DNA from: Hyaloscypha bicolor E
Taxonomy: Eukaryota; Ascomycota; Leotiomycetes; Helotiales; Hyaloscyphaceae
Direction of reading: 5' to 3'
NCBI RefSeq assembly: GCF_002865645.1
Contig: NW_020194631.1
Coordinates: 744,001-808,000, forward strand
Length of the DNA stretch: 64,000 nucleotides
Positions 12,119 to 23,869 of this stretch are shown in pieces. The position numbers and the translations under genes are program-made. How positions within the stretch are numbered: position 1 is the first letter of the stretch; every line of letters begins with the position of its first letter. The notes beneath the pieces were generated by a model, which worked only from the letters and a program-made list of their open reading frames with translations, ran no database searches and was not told the DNA's origin.

Positions 12119-14309
12119 ATGGAAGACTCGAACGATCTTGGGCTGCCTTCGTTGCAGAAGCTGCAGTCGACTGAGCAGATGGAACTCCTGGATGTCGTCG
12201 ATTCTCTTCGTGCTTGCGGTCTGAGCGAGATCGTAGATTTACCACAAATCATTGTTTGCGGAGACCAGTCCAGTGGCAAAAGCTCGGTGTTGGAGGCGAT
12301 CTCAGGAATTCCTTTTCCAAGGCAAGAAGATTTATGCACTCGGTTTGCCACCGAGGTTATCCTCCGCCGAGCTGCAAAAGACGAAATCAAAGTTTCTATC
12401 GTGCCAGGAGAAGACAGGGCGCTGATAGATCGGGACCGGCTACTGCGATTTCGCCGCGAATTGAAGACCAAAGATGATTTTGGTGGCCTGTTCAAGATAG
12501 CTGGCGAAGAAATGGGCCTTTCGTCGATGGGGAGACCGTTTTCGAAAGATATTCTGAGGGTTGAATTCTGTGGGCCCTCCCAACCTCAACTTACGCTCGT
12601 TGATCTTCCTGGCCTCATTCATACAGACCTGAGTGATACGATATCGAAGACTACTGGGAATGTGGAACTGGTTCAAAACCTCGTCTATGGTTATCTGAAG
12701 AGCCCTCGAAGCATCATATTGGCAGTGGTGTCCGCGAAGAGCGACATTAGCAATCAGATCATTATTCGCAACGCTCGAGAAGTCGATCCACAAGGTCTAC
12801 GGACACTTGGAATCATCACCAAACCAGATCTCTTGGTGGAGAAATCAAAGATGGAGGAGTCATTCATGGCCCTCGCCAGAAATGAAAGTGTCAAATTCTC
12901 TCTGGGCTGGCATGTGGTCAGGAATCTTGATTCGGCTAGAAACCAGAATCAGGACGATAGAGACAGACAGGAAACTCTCTTCTTCCAAGAAAGCAATTTC
13001 AATCGTCTTCCTGCTCACACAACTGGAATCACATTTTTACGGGCTCGCCTGAGCAAAGTCCTCTTCAGTCAGATACGGAGAGAACTTCCACGCCTTGTTG
13101 AAGATATTCAGATCCAGATCTCAGCGGCAAAGACTGCTCGAGATAAACTTGGACCAAGTCGAAGTAAGCCTGAGCAGCAGCAGGAGTTTCTCATGTCGCT
13201 CAGCCAGACGTTTCAAAATGTTTGTCGAGATGCTGTGAGGGGTGACTATGAGCACGAATTTTTCCAGGGTGACGCGAATCCCGAGAGACGACTTTGTGCG
13301 AATGTGATGAATATGCATTTCAGCTTTGCAAACAACATGCGAAAGAATGGTGCTTCCTGGCTTATTGATGAGGATGTCGAAGGTGACAAGTATCGATCAC
13401 GGGAGCAGGCGATCAAAGAAGCATGCATGCTGCTGAAGAGGAGTCGCGGGAGAGAGGTAGGCGGGATTATCATCTCTGCAGAAATTGGTTAAGTTGGTAA
13501 GCTGACTGAATCTTCTCACAGTTGCCTGGCCTACCCAATCCACTCCTCGTCGGTGAACTTTTCCGTCAGTACAGTCGGCCATGGGGAGACCTTGCTCGAC
13601 TGCATATCAAGAACGTATGGGACACGACCAACAGGTTCCTCGAGCTTCTCCTTAGACACCTCACCGATGAAGATGTCTGTGAGAATCTTTTCCGATTCTG
13701 GTTGCATCCCATCATGGAGGAGAAGCTGAACTTAGCATATTCTAAATTGGATGAGCTCCTCGAAGTCCACAAAGATTATCCCATGACGACAAACTACCAC
13801 TTCATGAATACCAGCAAAATCCCTCGGCAAGATTCTAGCAAAAGAAATTTGGAAGCTATGTTGAAGGACCGTTTAGAGTCGGGGCAAGATATGAGTGTTG
13901 GAGAGATTACTCGGATGATGTCCACTATTTCCACAAACCCCGACTTAGATATGGACATGATGGCCGCCGAAGAAGCGTTTGTTAACATGAATGCGTATTA
14001 TGAGGTATGGAACGATTTCATTCCTAACACAATTTACTGTCACTAAACTGATGGCTTCAGGTTGCCATGAATCTATTCACAGATAATGTCCCAACTCTTG
14101 TTGTACAAGCACCGATTATCAGAGAAGTCCCAAAGATTTTCTGCCCGACCGCAGTATTCTCGATGGATCCAGACGTCATAAATCGGATTGCAGGGGAGAC
14201 AGAAGAACAGATCATGGAAAGAGATTCCATCCTCCGCAGATTGGCAACCTTGGAAAAAGGTGCTCTCATTTGCAAGCAGTACGCAAAACGCCCACAGCTT
14301 GGTGAATAG
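12119..14309 (+). CDS. dynamin/Mx-like large GTPase
   Basis: Exons 12119-13456, 13522-14004 and 14061-14309 join in phase to 689 aa if the stop at 14307 is used. The GTPase domain has G1 GDQSSGKSS (residues ~48-56), the G2 threonine in CTRFATEV, G3 DLPG (~162-165) and G4 TKPD (~234-237). The middle/stalk region follows, with RGRELPG formed across intron 1. A GTPase effector-like C-terminal helix (about 14160-14290) completes a standard dynamin-superfamily layout. No PH or proline-rich domain is seen, so it is Mx/DRP-like rather than classical dynamin. The family self-assembles on membranes and uses GTP hydrolysis to constrict or remodel them. Intron 1 uses a GTAGGC donor and has a CTGAC branch site. 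A plausible further intron (14302-14345) would skip this stop and join the gene to the FG-rich exon downstream. If so, the true protein is about 1000 aa. Confidence 0.9.
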
Positions 14310-14345
14310 CTCCGAATCCCATTCTTGGCTGATTTGGGTTAACAG

Positions 14346-15428
14346 ATCTAGTTCCCAACCTTGCGTCAAATGAAATTGGCATGTCAGAGCTACCAGTTCC
14401 TGGCTCCCAAACGCCGGGAAAAGAGAGCAGGAATACCCCAGGAAAGCCACCTTCTACTCCCAAGCACTTCCCTGAGTCACTTGCCAAGGATGGAAGCTTT
14501 CCGAATCCCTTCAGCCACCTATTGGTTCCATCTCAGGCAGGAACTCCAGGTCCGAGTAATGGGAAATCCCCAGCTTCCGTCCCTCAAAAGGACAGAACAC
14601 CTTCTCCGAAGCCTTCAAGTACAAAGCCAGGACCCGTAGTGTTCAGTTGGGAAGCCACCAAACTTACCGATTCAGGAAATCCCATTCCAAAACCCAGCCA
14701 GGCATTGTTCGGATCGACGAGCGGTAAGTCAAGTGGGGATGCCCCCAAGACGCTATCTCCTGAACGGCCAAGTGGAGAAATAGCGGATACGAAACCACCA
14801 TATAGCGGATTGTTCACATCACGGCCGCTGCCAAACACATCAGCTGGAAATAATCCCTTTGCAAGCGCGCTCGGAGATACAAACAGCCCAAAACCTAGTG
14901 CTTCTCTGTTTGGGAATACAAAATCTACAACTTCGTTGTTTGCAACAACTCGCGCTCAAGGACTTGGGAGCGCTTCGGCGGCTACAGCAAGCACTCCCAC
15001 AACTGGAGGCTCGGGTCTTTTCGCTGGAATTGCTCCAGCTAAGAACGACAATAGTCTGAGGCGAGTGATGCAGAAGTTCATCAGCTCTCTTTGGAAGCCC
15101 CTGCTAATCTTTACAAGCCAGTTTCCCGACCGATAATCATAGGACCTCGAAATCTCCCGTTAAATGGACTCTTGGGGTCACTTTTCAGCCTCTTGTGTTC
15201 CCCGAATTCCATCCGGAGACTAAAAATCATCTTATTTCTTTCCAACATATTTGTGCCATGGCTGAATTCGTCGAATTTTCGTGCGAGGTAAGATATTCCG
15301 CTGATTAACAAATTGTTAGGAGTATGCATTTTCGTTTTCTTACATATTTTCAGGAGCTAAGACTTAGTGACTATAAATTTGGACTTAGTCCGTGGTGGCG
15401 GGGTTCAGGGATGATAGTAGATAGGTAA
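14346..15428 (+). CDS. FG-rich low-complexity tail, probable 3' exons of the dynamin gene
   Basis: The first open stretch (14346-15136, ATG at 14381) is rich in Pro, Ser, Gly and Thr. It has nucleoporin-like motifs, ALFGST and SLFGNT, plus variants such as SLFATT and GLFAG. A later segment in another frame reads KSPVKWTLGVTFQP up to a clean donor at 15288. It resumes at 15354 with EELRLSDYKFG and stops at 15426-15428. That end resembles the EELR-x-x-DY module that closes FG-tailed fungal proteins. Between about 15055 and 15122 the frame changes, and no strong intron explains it. GTCTGA at 15054 to AG at 15117 would keep phase but is a weak donor; two small frameshifts are the alternative. Only 36 bp separate it from the dynamin stop. 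Confidence 0.6.
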
Positions 15429-15808
15429 AAATCGCTTTGCTAGCTCTCCGTGTTTTCACGAAAGTCCCATGATCACGGGTCACTCAACTAGGATGGAAAC
15501 ACTGCTGCTTAAGTCTCATAATGTCCTGTTGGACTTCGCTGATCTCAAAGATATGTTTATCTCGTTCCTGCTTTCATGGATATTTGCTTGCGCGGAACAA
15601 CACTTTCCAAAGAGGAAGTCTCAGAAGCTCAATATATTTCGAAGTGCAACGAGTGATGCTATTGGTTATCCCACACTATATATTTGCCCAGTTTGGCCAT
15701 ATCCGGAAACCATGTAATGCCTCCCATACTGTGGGAGAAGTGTAGGCTATTTTGAAATCAATTAAGCACCTCCATCGCCGGCTAAAGATCATCTCTGCCC
15801 TTTAAATT

Positions 15809-16435
15809 TCATTTATTGGACCATGTCATCTGCACACCCTGCAATTCGCCATGTCGTGTGCGAGCCAGTTTTCGAAGTCCCGAAATTCTGCAGTTGCGCT
15901 CCCGAGTTTTGTCCTCGTTGCAAGCCAGGATTATCTCGTCCAGAGCGTCTAGTCCGTCATTGTGTTAGAAAGGAATTTCTCGAAGATGCAAAATCTTAGA
16001 CCAGAAATACCAGGTCTCTGCCAGACTTTTGAGATGTCGTTCCAACTCCATCGTTGCATCGTAGCCAAAGACCAGAGTTAGGGTATTGGTCACTGAACCG
16101 TCCTCCATACGTGTGTTTGACATGTTGATGAACAGAATATCTATTTCGTAGTTGTTCAGTAGGTGATGGAAATTTCGGATTATCCATGGTTGCCAGGTGT
16201 CTGTTTTGAATATCTGGGAGTACGAATCTCTCGCGATGGAACGAGGCTCCGAATTTGCGGAGAGGAGAGCTGGAATGCGTGTTTTGTGGATGATCCAGGC
16301 GCCTCTGATGTGAGAATATGGGACGAGTGAGGCTTCCATTACTCTTGGGAAGAGATGGATGGCAAAAAGCCAGATCTGATTCCGGATTTCGGGTGGGAGA
16401 TTTGGAAATAGATGAGGGATTTTGGTTTCTAGCAT
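15809..16435 (-). pseudogene. 2EXR-domain gene with premature stop
   Basis: The minus-strand frame from ATG at 16435 has the 2EXR signature: HLFPNLPPEIRNQIW then LFPRVMEASL, the first E-x-R. The second E-x-R element reads SANSEPRSI, so it is altered. The frame hits TAA at 15967-15965 after 156 codons. Reading on in the same frame gives LDALDEIILACNEDKTRER, matching the segment EVVV/EAIVV that follows the FW motif in the intact paralogues, and ends at TGA 15811-15809. So a single nonsense codon, probably CAA to TAA, truncates it. It could still make a 156-residue protein. Function of the 2EXR family is unknown. Confidence 0.7.
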
Positions 16436-18286
16436 GCTGCGGTTTCGGTGTTGATATCCCTGTCTCAAGTGTTGAAAAGCTTGATAGAAGGAGGAAGCAT
16501 CTAGTATTTCAGATCAGAGAAGTAAGCGCTTTGATGCTCTAAATCATGCGAGGATCCTCGAGACTTGTCAATTCAGGGAAGCTCTGGCAAGAGCTCCCAG
16601 AATATTTGAACGCGTTTTGGACATCTTTCAAGATTCAAAGACCCTCCAGCCAGATCCATTGAGCTGAGCGTCTTTATTGTTCTCTAGCAGGGCCAACTTC
16701 GATTAAAAGTCGACTTCCACCTTCGAGCTTTCAAGCTATTTCCAGACTCCAACAAGTGATTTAACCTAAGCCCCTCTCTTATTTGTACCATTGCCCTCCA
16801 TACATTACGTCCATTGTCCCGAAGCACCATGTTTCCACCATCTCGGCAAAATAGGGGTTCATCACGTGATGACCTGTCTCTCGACCTTTCTCGAACTCTC
16901 CTTCGCTTGAAGCACTATGCAAAGAGCCAAACTCGCTCAAACTAACCTTCAATTAACTACATCTAAATAGCAACACATAAGAGCAACGTGCAAGGGCCAG
17001 TGACCTTCATTTTCTGTGTCATTTATGCTTAAACTATCCACACACACTGGAAATGCCGAGTAGTCCCAAACTCTTCTGCTCTCATACGTTTTTCCCTAAG
17101 TAAAGAGAGGTTGGAGTTGAATACGACTATTAAAGATGCATCTTTCTTCCAATGCAGTGTCGGACATCACTCATTTGCAAATCTCAAGTGTCCAATTGGA
17201 TTTTCCTCGACTAAGTCATCCAAGTTTTACTTTTAATCTCATTGGAACATTAATGGAGGCACGAAGACTTCGTGATTCGTGCATTGGTAGAATCTTAGCT
17301 TGTAGAAATATACATACTCAGTTCACATCACCACGATGGTTCAACTGTGAGTCGATAGCTTAACGATCCCTACTCGATTATTCTCTCTCCCTGACTTCCA
17401 AAGCTCTCGACTTCCTCTCTCCACCCTCCCTCGACGATCTCTTAACCCGATTCGTATCTCTCATCTAGACAATTCCTCCTAGCCACCTCAAAAGGTTGAC
17501 ATACTTCCCTCAGACGTACTCTCACTTGTTGTGGAGGTTGGCATAAAGTCCCTCTACGTACTGCCCTGAAATAGTGTGTGATCTCATCCACCAGATCCCT
17601 TCGAAATATCTTACCGCCGGACAACCGCATGAATAGGGCGTTATTTGTATTTGACACACAGTTCTTATTTAAAGTGCTTCCTGTTGTTTTGGAAGACGAT
17701 CTTCAAGTTTTGTATTGTGATTGTTTAGTTTGACATATGATGGTGGAAGAAGACAACGGGTTGAAGAGACATTTTCGGCACAAGGTATACCTCGAGGAAC
17801 TATGTGCATTTCCCAGTAAGTCCATGAACTTCCGTTCTGATGTTTCCTGTTATTCAGTTGACTCATTCCCGCAATCACGGCATTCTCATTTTATTTGCGC
17901 CGAGATATACGTAGTTACAGTCATGTGTAAGGTGTGAATCTATAAGGAAGATTCTCCTACGTACAAAGCGAAAGTAATTATTCACACTACAGCAGAAACC
18001 GGACTATAAATCCACGATCTGAGATCAGAGTAATCCTTCGATATTTTGAATTATCCAAGAAAGCCGACCGGTTGATCTTCCAAACTCGTTAATCATGAGT
18101 TGTTGAACTTACCGATCAAAATTTCTTCGCTTTCGGCACCATAAGAGGACAAGCGACAACTGGGCTCGTTCGTGACAACCTTCCCAAACACCAACCCGAA
18201 TCAAGAGCTAACAACGCGTCGATCAAGTCTATTCGAGCGTCAACCTTGTCCTATAATCAAAAACACGTCGATCCTTCAACTCGTCA
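16436..18286. other. intergenic, no gene seen
   Basis: About 1.85 kb without a recognisable coding region; the open frames present are short and overlap on both strands. Composition is ordinary, not RIP-like. Some may be decayed members of the surrounding 2EXR family, but I could not align any stretch. Confidence 0.4.
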
Positions 18287-18660
18287 ATGATATCAGGCAG
18301 CATGCCTTCTGACAGGCGCGGCCAATGCACGAAGGCACAGGAGCCAGAATTTCATCTCTGTCCCAAACTTCCATTGGAGATACGAACAATGATATGGGCT
18401 CTCGCCCTCGAGCCTCGGATTTTCCACCTCTCCCTTGACTTGATCGTTGCTCAATCAGCCTGTTTGGGAAACGGCGTGCCAACGTCGCAACCTTCTCTAC
18501 ACGAACCGAGAAACACGCTCTGAGACTATTAAAACCGTCAGACGTGACAACCAACCTTTCCACAGCAAGCTCGTTTCAACGTTAGATATCCCCGGAGTAA
18601 TGGCCGGTGTTGGAGCGCTTCATTCAACAACGGCACAGATCTAGTTTATATTAACATTTC
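18287..18660 (+). pseudogene. frameshifted 2EXR-domain relic
   Basis: The first frame starts at ATG 18287 and reads FHLCPKLPLEIRTMIWALAL, the 2EXR N-terminal motif, then stops at 18523. The continuation is in another frame: LLYTNRETRSETIK (about 18470-18520), the second E-x-R element. A third frame ends FNNGTDLVYINISEP at about 18655, the segment matching DTLYFRVGE in intact members. Two frameshifts therefore break the gene. No introns explain the changes. Confidence 0.65.
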
Positions 18661-19933
18661 AGAGCCTTAGATGTTCAGTGAAAGAAATATGAACTTGCAA
18701 TTTGGTGGTATCTTCAAGATCATCTTCAACGAGCAAGTAACTTTGAATGGTAGCATTATGAACCTTGCAATCAACCATGCGCTCTTTAACGCCATGTACT
18801 CGAGAAAGTCCCAGGAAGCAATGTGGAAGAGTCCGCTCTGGAAATGAATGCATCAATTGGTAGTCATCTAAACTTCTGGGGAAAATAAGACTATGAAGGA
18901 GGCGGTTATGTTCAGAAAGATGCCTGATGATTATACCTGGTTTTGCGAGGTCACGGATACATCCAAGGTTTGCGAGAAAGCGTACCGGATTTGAGGAGCC
19001 CAGCAATCGTCGTGGCGCGAAGACAGTACTCAAAGATATCTGCTATGTTGGGGACACATTTGATGAGGCTGCGGAGTCATGGGGAGGCTTGACTGGTTCT
19101 GCAAAGTGGAAAGGAGTTCACATATAGGTGTGGATGATATAGCATGCAGAACCTGTTCTGGTGGAAGTGCCGCGATAAGGTTGACATTTATTGACGGAAC
19201 ATCGACACTTCTCCCCGCACTTGGGCCCTCGCGCAACTTTGCAAAGTATTGCAAGGATGCCCTCCTGCCAAAGACCTTCTCCAAGTTCAGTTTCCTTAGC
19301 GACTCGACTGTGTCGCCTTGTTTTCATGCTTTCGTGACGCTACGAGATGTTGTGGCATTGCAGCGAGTGCTGTGCCAAGACTTCGAACTTCGTTTTCCCG
19401 AGGCTTTCTTTATGAGGTTGTCCATAATGAACATTCTCGCCAAATCAAACCAATAATGGAACTCGTTCTCGGTCAACAAGTGTGACCGGGAGTGCTCACA
19501 AGATCCAATTGGCCGAGTGACTCAACGCGGCCCGAGCCTGTTCTCGTCTTGCATGCAGATTTGCTCAGGGCACGAGGCATGAGCTGCATCCTGCAGCCTA
19601 TAGAACGAACCAAACAACGCAATTCATTTCCACTGTTGGCAATTGCCGCAAGCCGTCAATAAAGCCCCATTACATGAATTAGGGGTCCAGACAATGAGGC
19701 TGAGGCTCAAAAGGAGGCAATGAGCCAACCACGAGGCTTTTTCACCCTGCATTTTGCTCCGCGAAATGCCATTTGTGCGACTCTTCGTTCAGCGCCCAAA
19801 ACACGGGATTGTGGAACGTGGTTTCTTTCTTCTGTGGCGACAGGGCTGAATCTGGCACCACGATGTATATGAGGGGGGAACAACCTATGGTTTTCTTGGT
19901 AGAGCCTTCTCTTTTCAAACTTCATCACTCAAA
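18661..19933. other. intergenic, no supported gene
   Basis: A 124-codon minus-strand frame (18659-19033) and a 125-codon plus-strand frame (19079-19456) exist but show no family motif, no supporting splice structure and overlap other frames of equal quality. They may be the decayed 3' half of the upstream 2EXR relic. The final 300 bases should hold the promoter of the CorA-like gene. Confidence 0.35.
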
Positions 19934-22146
19934 ATGTGTGACCATAGCGAGTCAACTTACTCTATTAAGACAGCTACGCAGTTGAGGCCCGAGCCAAAGG
20001 ATCCCGAAAAATGCCATATTTACTATGTGCACCAAAATGGGGAAATCCTTTGCGAGCCCGATGTTCAGTTCAAACCTAGCAAGAATCCTGCTCAACAGGT
20101 CACGAGTCTGAAAGATCCGGACAAGAAGAAGGGCGATATATTCTGCGGAGAGGATCGTCTGACTTTAGTGTATGTTCTAGCTGTATTCAAAACTCTGCGA
20201 GCTTCTTGCTAACCCTGTCAGGCACCTTCCCGCGAACGACTTCAAAAGCATTATGGATCTGGATATCCCGGAAGCAGACTCTCAAACGCCAATCAATTGG
20301 CCAGACCCGTCTTCAATTCCAATGCCTGAGTACTTCTGGGATAAGCTCAAGAATATATGCCCCTATTGCAAATGTAAAGGTGGCATTTTATGGCGGAATC
20401 TTTATCGAGCTGAACCACACTTTGATGCATGCTTCAGATATTTTGACGGCAAGCCAACGGCAATCGCTGATTCAGCCGACCTGGCCGGCCTAGCGGCGCC
20501 TACAGAGAAGATGTCACAACAAAGATGCTTCTTGAAGCGTGGGTTAATGTTCCAACTTGCTGTGCAGCTGCTGACAAGCACAGTTTACACTCTCAGGGTT
20601 CCATTTCTTGCCTGTCCACCAGTTGCGTTGTCCTTGGTTCATCATGTCAGAGCCGAAGGCAAAAAATTCGTTCCCGCCCGAGAAGGGAACGTCAACCAGG
20701 AACATATATTTGGATTCATCGCCGGTTTCACCAGCTTAGACATGGGACGAATACTCACGGAACTTTTTACAAGGTGGCAGGACATCACTGGAGACCGTAA
20801 GGATCATCCAGCGCCTTTCAATTCTAATTCCTCGCATAATTCTCCTCTTGCCATGCCCCTCGCAAGTCTCCTGTACAATTGCTTTTAATCAGCTTGCTCT
20901 GCGTGGAATTTACTGACTTCCGGATTTAGATTTGGTGAAAGCTACTGCAGGAATGACCCCTCGATTATTCATGGCAACAGTTCTCTCCCAATACGGTTCA
21001 GTTGTTGCCCAAGAAGTCATTATATCAGGAAGAACCTTAGTTCGGTGCGACATGAAGCTTCAAGCTGCTCTGGCAAAATTGAGAGATGCAGAACCCGGCT
21101 CCTCAGACGATGTCACAGCCGAAATTGGGCAAATGAACGAAACTCTGATCAATATGAATATCAAACTGACTGGTACCCGTTCTACAATGCATTATCTTGC
21201 TGAAAGCGCGCACACACTGATCAGCGGGGTTACAACTTTTGAGCAGTATATTCACGCACGGTTGTCAGAATGGAGAGAGAACGCCGACTCCCAGGATTTG
21301 ATGAAAGCTCTGCATGATATGGACAGCTGTAAAGAGTCAATACGAGACAACGACAAGCTAGAGCTCGTACGAAAGACCATGGGACAATACAAAATGGACA
21401 TCAAGTCCTTACAACAACATATTGACATCAGCGTTGGAATGGCAAGTCGCCTTTCGCTCTTCCGTATGTTTTCAGCTACTGACATTCGACCGACAGGTCC
21501 GCAACCTCATTGCTGAGCGAGATAAGGTCATTCAGAACGTTATTGCTGGAAATACATCTAGAGATGGATTCGTAATGAAGATTATTGCTGTACTAACTGC
21601 GTTCTTCCTTCCGGGAACTTTCATGGCAGTTTGTTTACCCCTCTTTCTTCCCAATGTTCTCTGCTAAATAGCCTGCAGATTTTCTTGACGGGTCCAATGT
21701 TCGACTTCAAGAATACCGAAAGCGTTGTCGTTGATTTTCCAACTAAGCTTTACTGGTCAATTGCCGGGACTATCACTGTTCTTCTCTTGATCGGTCAACT
21801 TTTCCTCACCTTCCCAGAATGGACCACCAATACTATTGATTTCATGGGTTGGAACAGGCTCAAAAATACGAGGCTGTATACTGAGGCAATGAAGAGGGAG
21901 GGCGAGAAACAGAAATCCATAATGGAAAAGAATAGTGTAGTGAGAAGGGGAACGGGTAAAAGTGGCCTTTCAGGGAAAACCCAGAATAGCGAACAGAGGC
22001 CCGGTAAGGAACCGGCAAATGGGATGAATGGACCGAGAATAGAGAACGGAGTACAACAGAAAGGACAGTGGCAGAATGCCTCTTCGCTTTTCGGAAGGAG
22101 AAGTCAGCCGACTCACCAGGTAGAGAAAGGTGAACATGCGGTCTAG
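19934..22146 (+). CDS. CorA-like membrane transporter domain protein
   Basis: Five exons, 19934-20169, 20222-20796, 20930-21441, 21497-21628 and 21679-22146, sum to 1923 nt (640 aa) with all phases consistent. The N-terminal two thirds is a soluble, partly helical domain. The C-terminus has the CorA layout of two membrane helices: IIAVLTAFFLPGTFMAIFLT (built across exons 4 and 5) and SIAGTITVLLLIGQLFLTF, followed by a basic, low-complexity cytosolic tail. The canonical GMN loop of bacterial CorA is replaced by TGPMFDF, as in fungal CorA-like proteins, so magnesium transport is uncertain. Intron 3 (21442-21496) starts with GCAAGT, a GC-AG intron. It sits inside the 2EXR cluster, in the same orientation as most members. 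Confidence 0.85.
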
Positions 22147-22393
22147 GCGTTATGTGAATTATTTTCCTGCCGATATATCCCAATACACGTGAGTTATCAC
22201 CATCGCCTAATATATACTTTGAGCTCAAATAACTCAAGTCTTTCTGAATGTTCGAGGGTTATTAGGAACTTTGAAGTGATTCGAAGCAGCAGACATTTTT
22301 TGCATAAAACTCTTCACGAAGAGATCAACCCACGCCAGTCCCAGCAAACTCCAACCGCAACATCAACCCGCAACAAACTACTTAACAAGCACC

Positions 22394-23107
22394 ATGGCAC
22401 AGATATTCATTTTCTTCTCACTTCTACCTACGGAACTGAGACTCAAGGTATGGAACTACGCTTGTAGCTTCTCCCCACGAGTAATCGAGGTCGCTCCACA
22501 AATTCTCAACCCCGTTTACCCTGAGCAGTATAGAAGGTGGAGAGCCATGGCAAGTACCATTCTCCCCCTTTTGCAAGTCAACCAAGAAGCCCGATACGAG
22601 CTGTTGCCACGATACTCCGCACCGTTTAGTCTTCGAAAACTCGATCCCTACCACCCCGCCTACCTATTGATCAACCACGAGGTCGACACTTTATACTTCC
22701 GAGTCGGCGAAATGTCGCTTTTCCGCCGGGAGATGTTCTTTCAAGTCCTTTTTGAAGATGAGGGGGTGGATTTGAGGAACAACCTGAAGAGCTTGGCAGG
22801 TAATGAGAAGTTCTGGCATACCATGGTCCCGCAAGCCCTTGGCAATCCCAATCCTTGCTTTCGAGACTTCGACAATTTCACAAAATTGAAGGAAGTCGTC
22901 GTTGTCTCTTACCTTGAGCAGCGACTTGATGATTCTGATGGCGCGCCTAGACTTGCCAGGTTAGAGGAGAGTGTCCTGGGAGGTGCGTACGAGAGGAGAT
23001 ACGAGCCATGGCTCAACGAAGGATTCAACAGCATACCGCGGAATATTCCAATAACCGTCAAACAATGTAGAGAAGTTGCAAAGCTAGCGTTGGCTTCTGC
23101 ATTATAG
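22394..23107 (+). CDS. 2EXR-domain protein, intact
   Basis: An intronless frame of 237 codons. The N-terminus has the 2EXR motif LLPTELRLKVWNYA then PRVIEVAP, and the second E-x-R element is LLQVNQEARYELL. The middle contains the family's NHEVDTLYF segment and the NLKSLAGNEKFW segment shared with the other copies in this window, then KEVVVV. No signal peptide or membrane helix is seen. 2EXR proteins are abundant in Pezizomycotina and have no established function. It is one of three intact copies between 15.8 and 26.4 kb. Confidence 0.85.
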   Translation: MAQIFIFFSLLPTELRLKVWNYACSFSPRVIEVAPQILNPVYPEQYRRWRAMASTILPLLQVNQEARYELLPRYSAPFSLRKLDPYHPAYLLINHEVDTLYFRVGEMSLFRREMFFQVLFEDEGVDLRNNLKSLAGNEKFWHTMVPQALGNPNPCFRDFDNFTKLKEVVVVSYLEQRLDDSDGAPRLARLEESVLGGAYERRYEPWLNEGFNSIPRNIPITVKQCREVAKLALASAL

Positions 23108-23309
23108 TGCAAGAGATAATTCGAAGAGTTCACGTAATACAAGTTTCTTTCCAATGTCACTCGCGCTTGACATCATGCTACCAAGAACTCATACTGCCTC
23201 ATTTTTTTCTTCATCAAATTTCCACATACAATTATACACAAGAGCAATGCTGTCGCTCCAAGTGACTCTTCAATGGTCGGTATCTACAGTGGGTCGATTT
23301 AATCCCACC

Positions 23310-23607
23310 ATGGCTAACGAATTCAAATACTTTTCTCGCCTGCCCTTCGAAATACGACGGCAAATTTGGCTTTACACCGTCGACCTCTTCCCGCAAATAT
23401 TGCCATTCCGCCCATCACTGCCACTGTTTTTACTTGTTTGTGGGAGACTTGATACCGGACGATGGAGGGATTGGAAAGTTCAGCCCGCAAATATCCCCAG
23501 CAATTCTACACGTCAACTACCAATCTCGTCACGCGGTTCGGGCCAATCACTTCCTTCCTTCCCCCCAAACGGAAATGGAACTGGTAGAAGCAAGGGTTGC
23601 GAACTGA
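23310..23607 (+). pseudogene. frameshifted, truncated 2EXR relic
   Basis: ATG at 23310 opens YFSRLPFEIRRQIWLYTVDL, a clear 2EXR start. After about 23490 the family continuation appears in the next frame as ILHVNYQSRHAVRANHF, the second E-x-R element region. That frame stops at 23605-23607. The 3' half with the DTLF and LAG-FW segments is missing. One frameshift plus a 3' truncation make a functional product unlikely, although the first frame stays open to 23687. Confidence 0.65.
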
Positions 23608-23869
23608 TGCTTTCTAGCAATCTTATTCCTCGGATAATGTGGAAATGTTGCTGGTTCCAAGTGGGTGACGAAGTTGACGAGTTCTGAAAGTGGCCCGGGC
23701 GGGGAGCTTGGTACATGAGAGTTGCAAAGCGTGAAGGACAACCATTCAGTAGTAATCTCAACCTATAGCTCGGAAAATAGTCGTTAGACATATTTGTGAA
23801 TCGTTGATTTCCTCGATTATTCAGCATCTACACTTATTGTTCGCACATAACATCACAGGTTTTGTTCCC

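Noticed and set aside
18659..19033. 124-codon minus-strand frame downstream of a 2EXR relic
   Set aside because: No motif, no splice-consistent continuation, and competing frames on the plus strand.
23513..23827. 104-codon minus-strand frame
   Set aside because: Antisense to the 2EXR relic at 23310 and without motifs.
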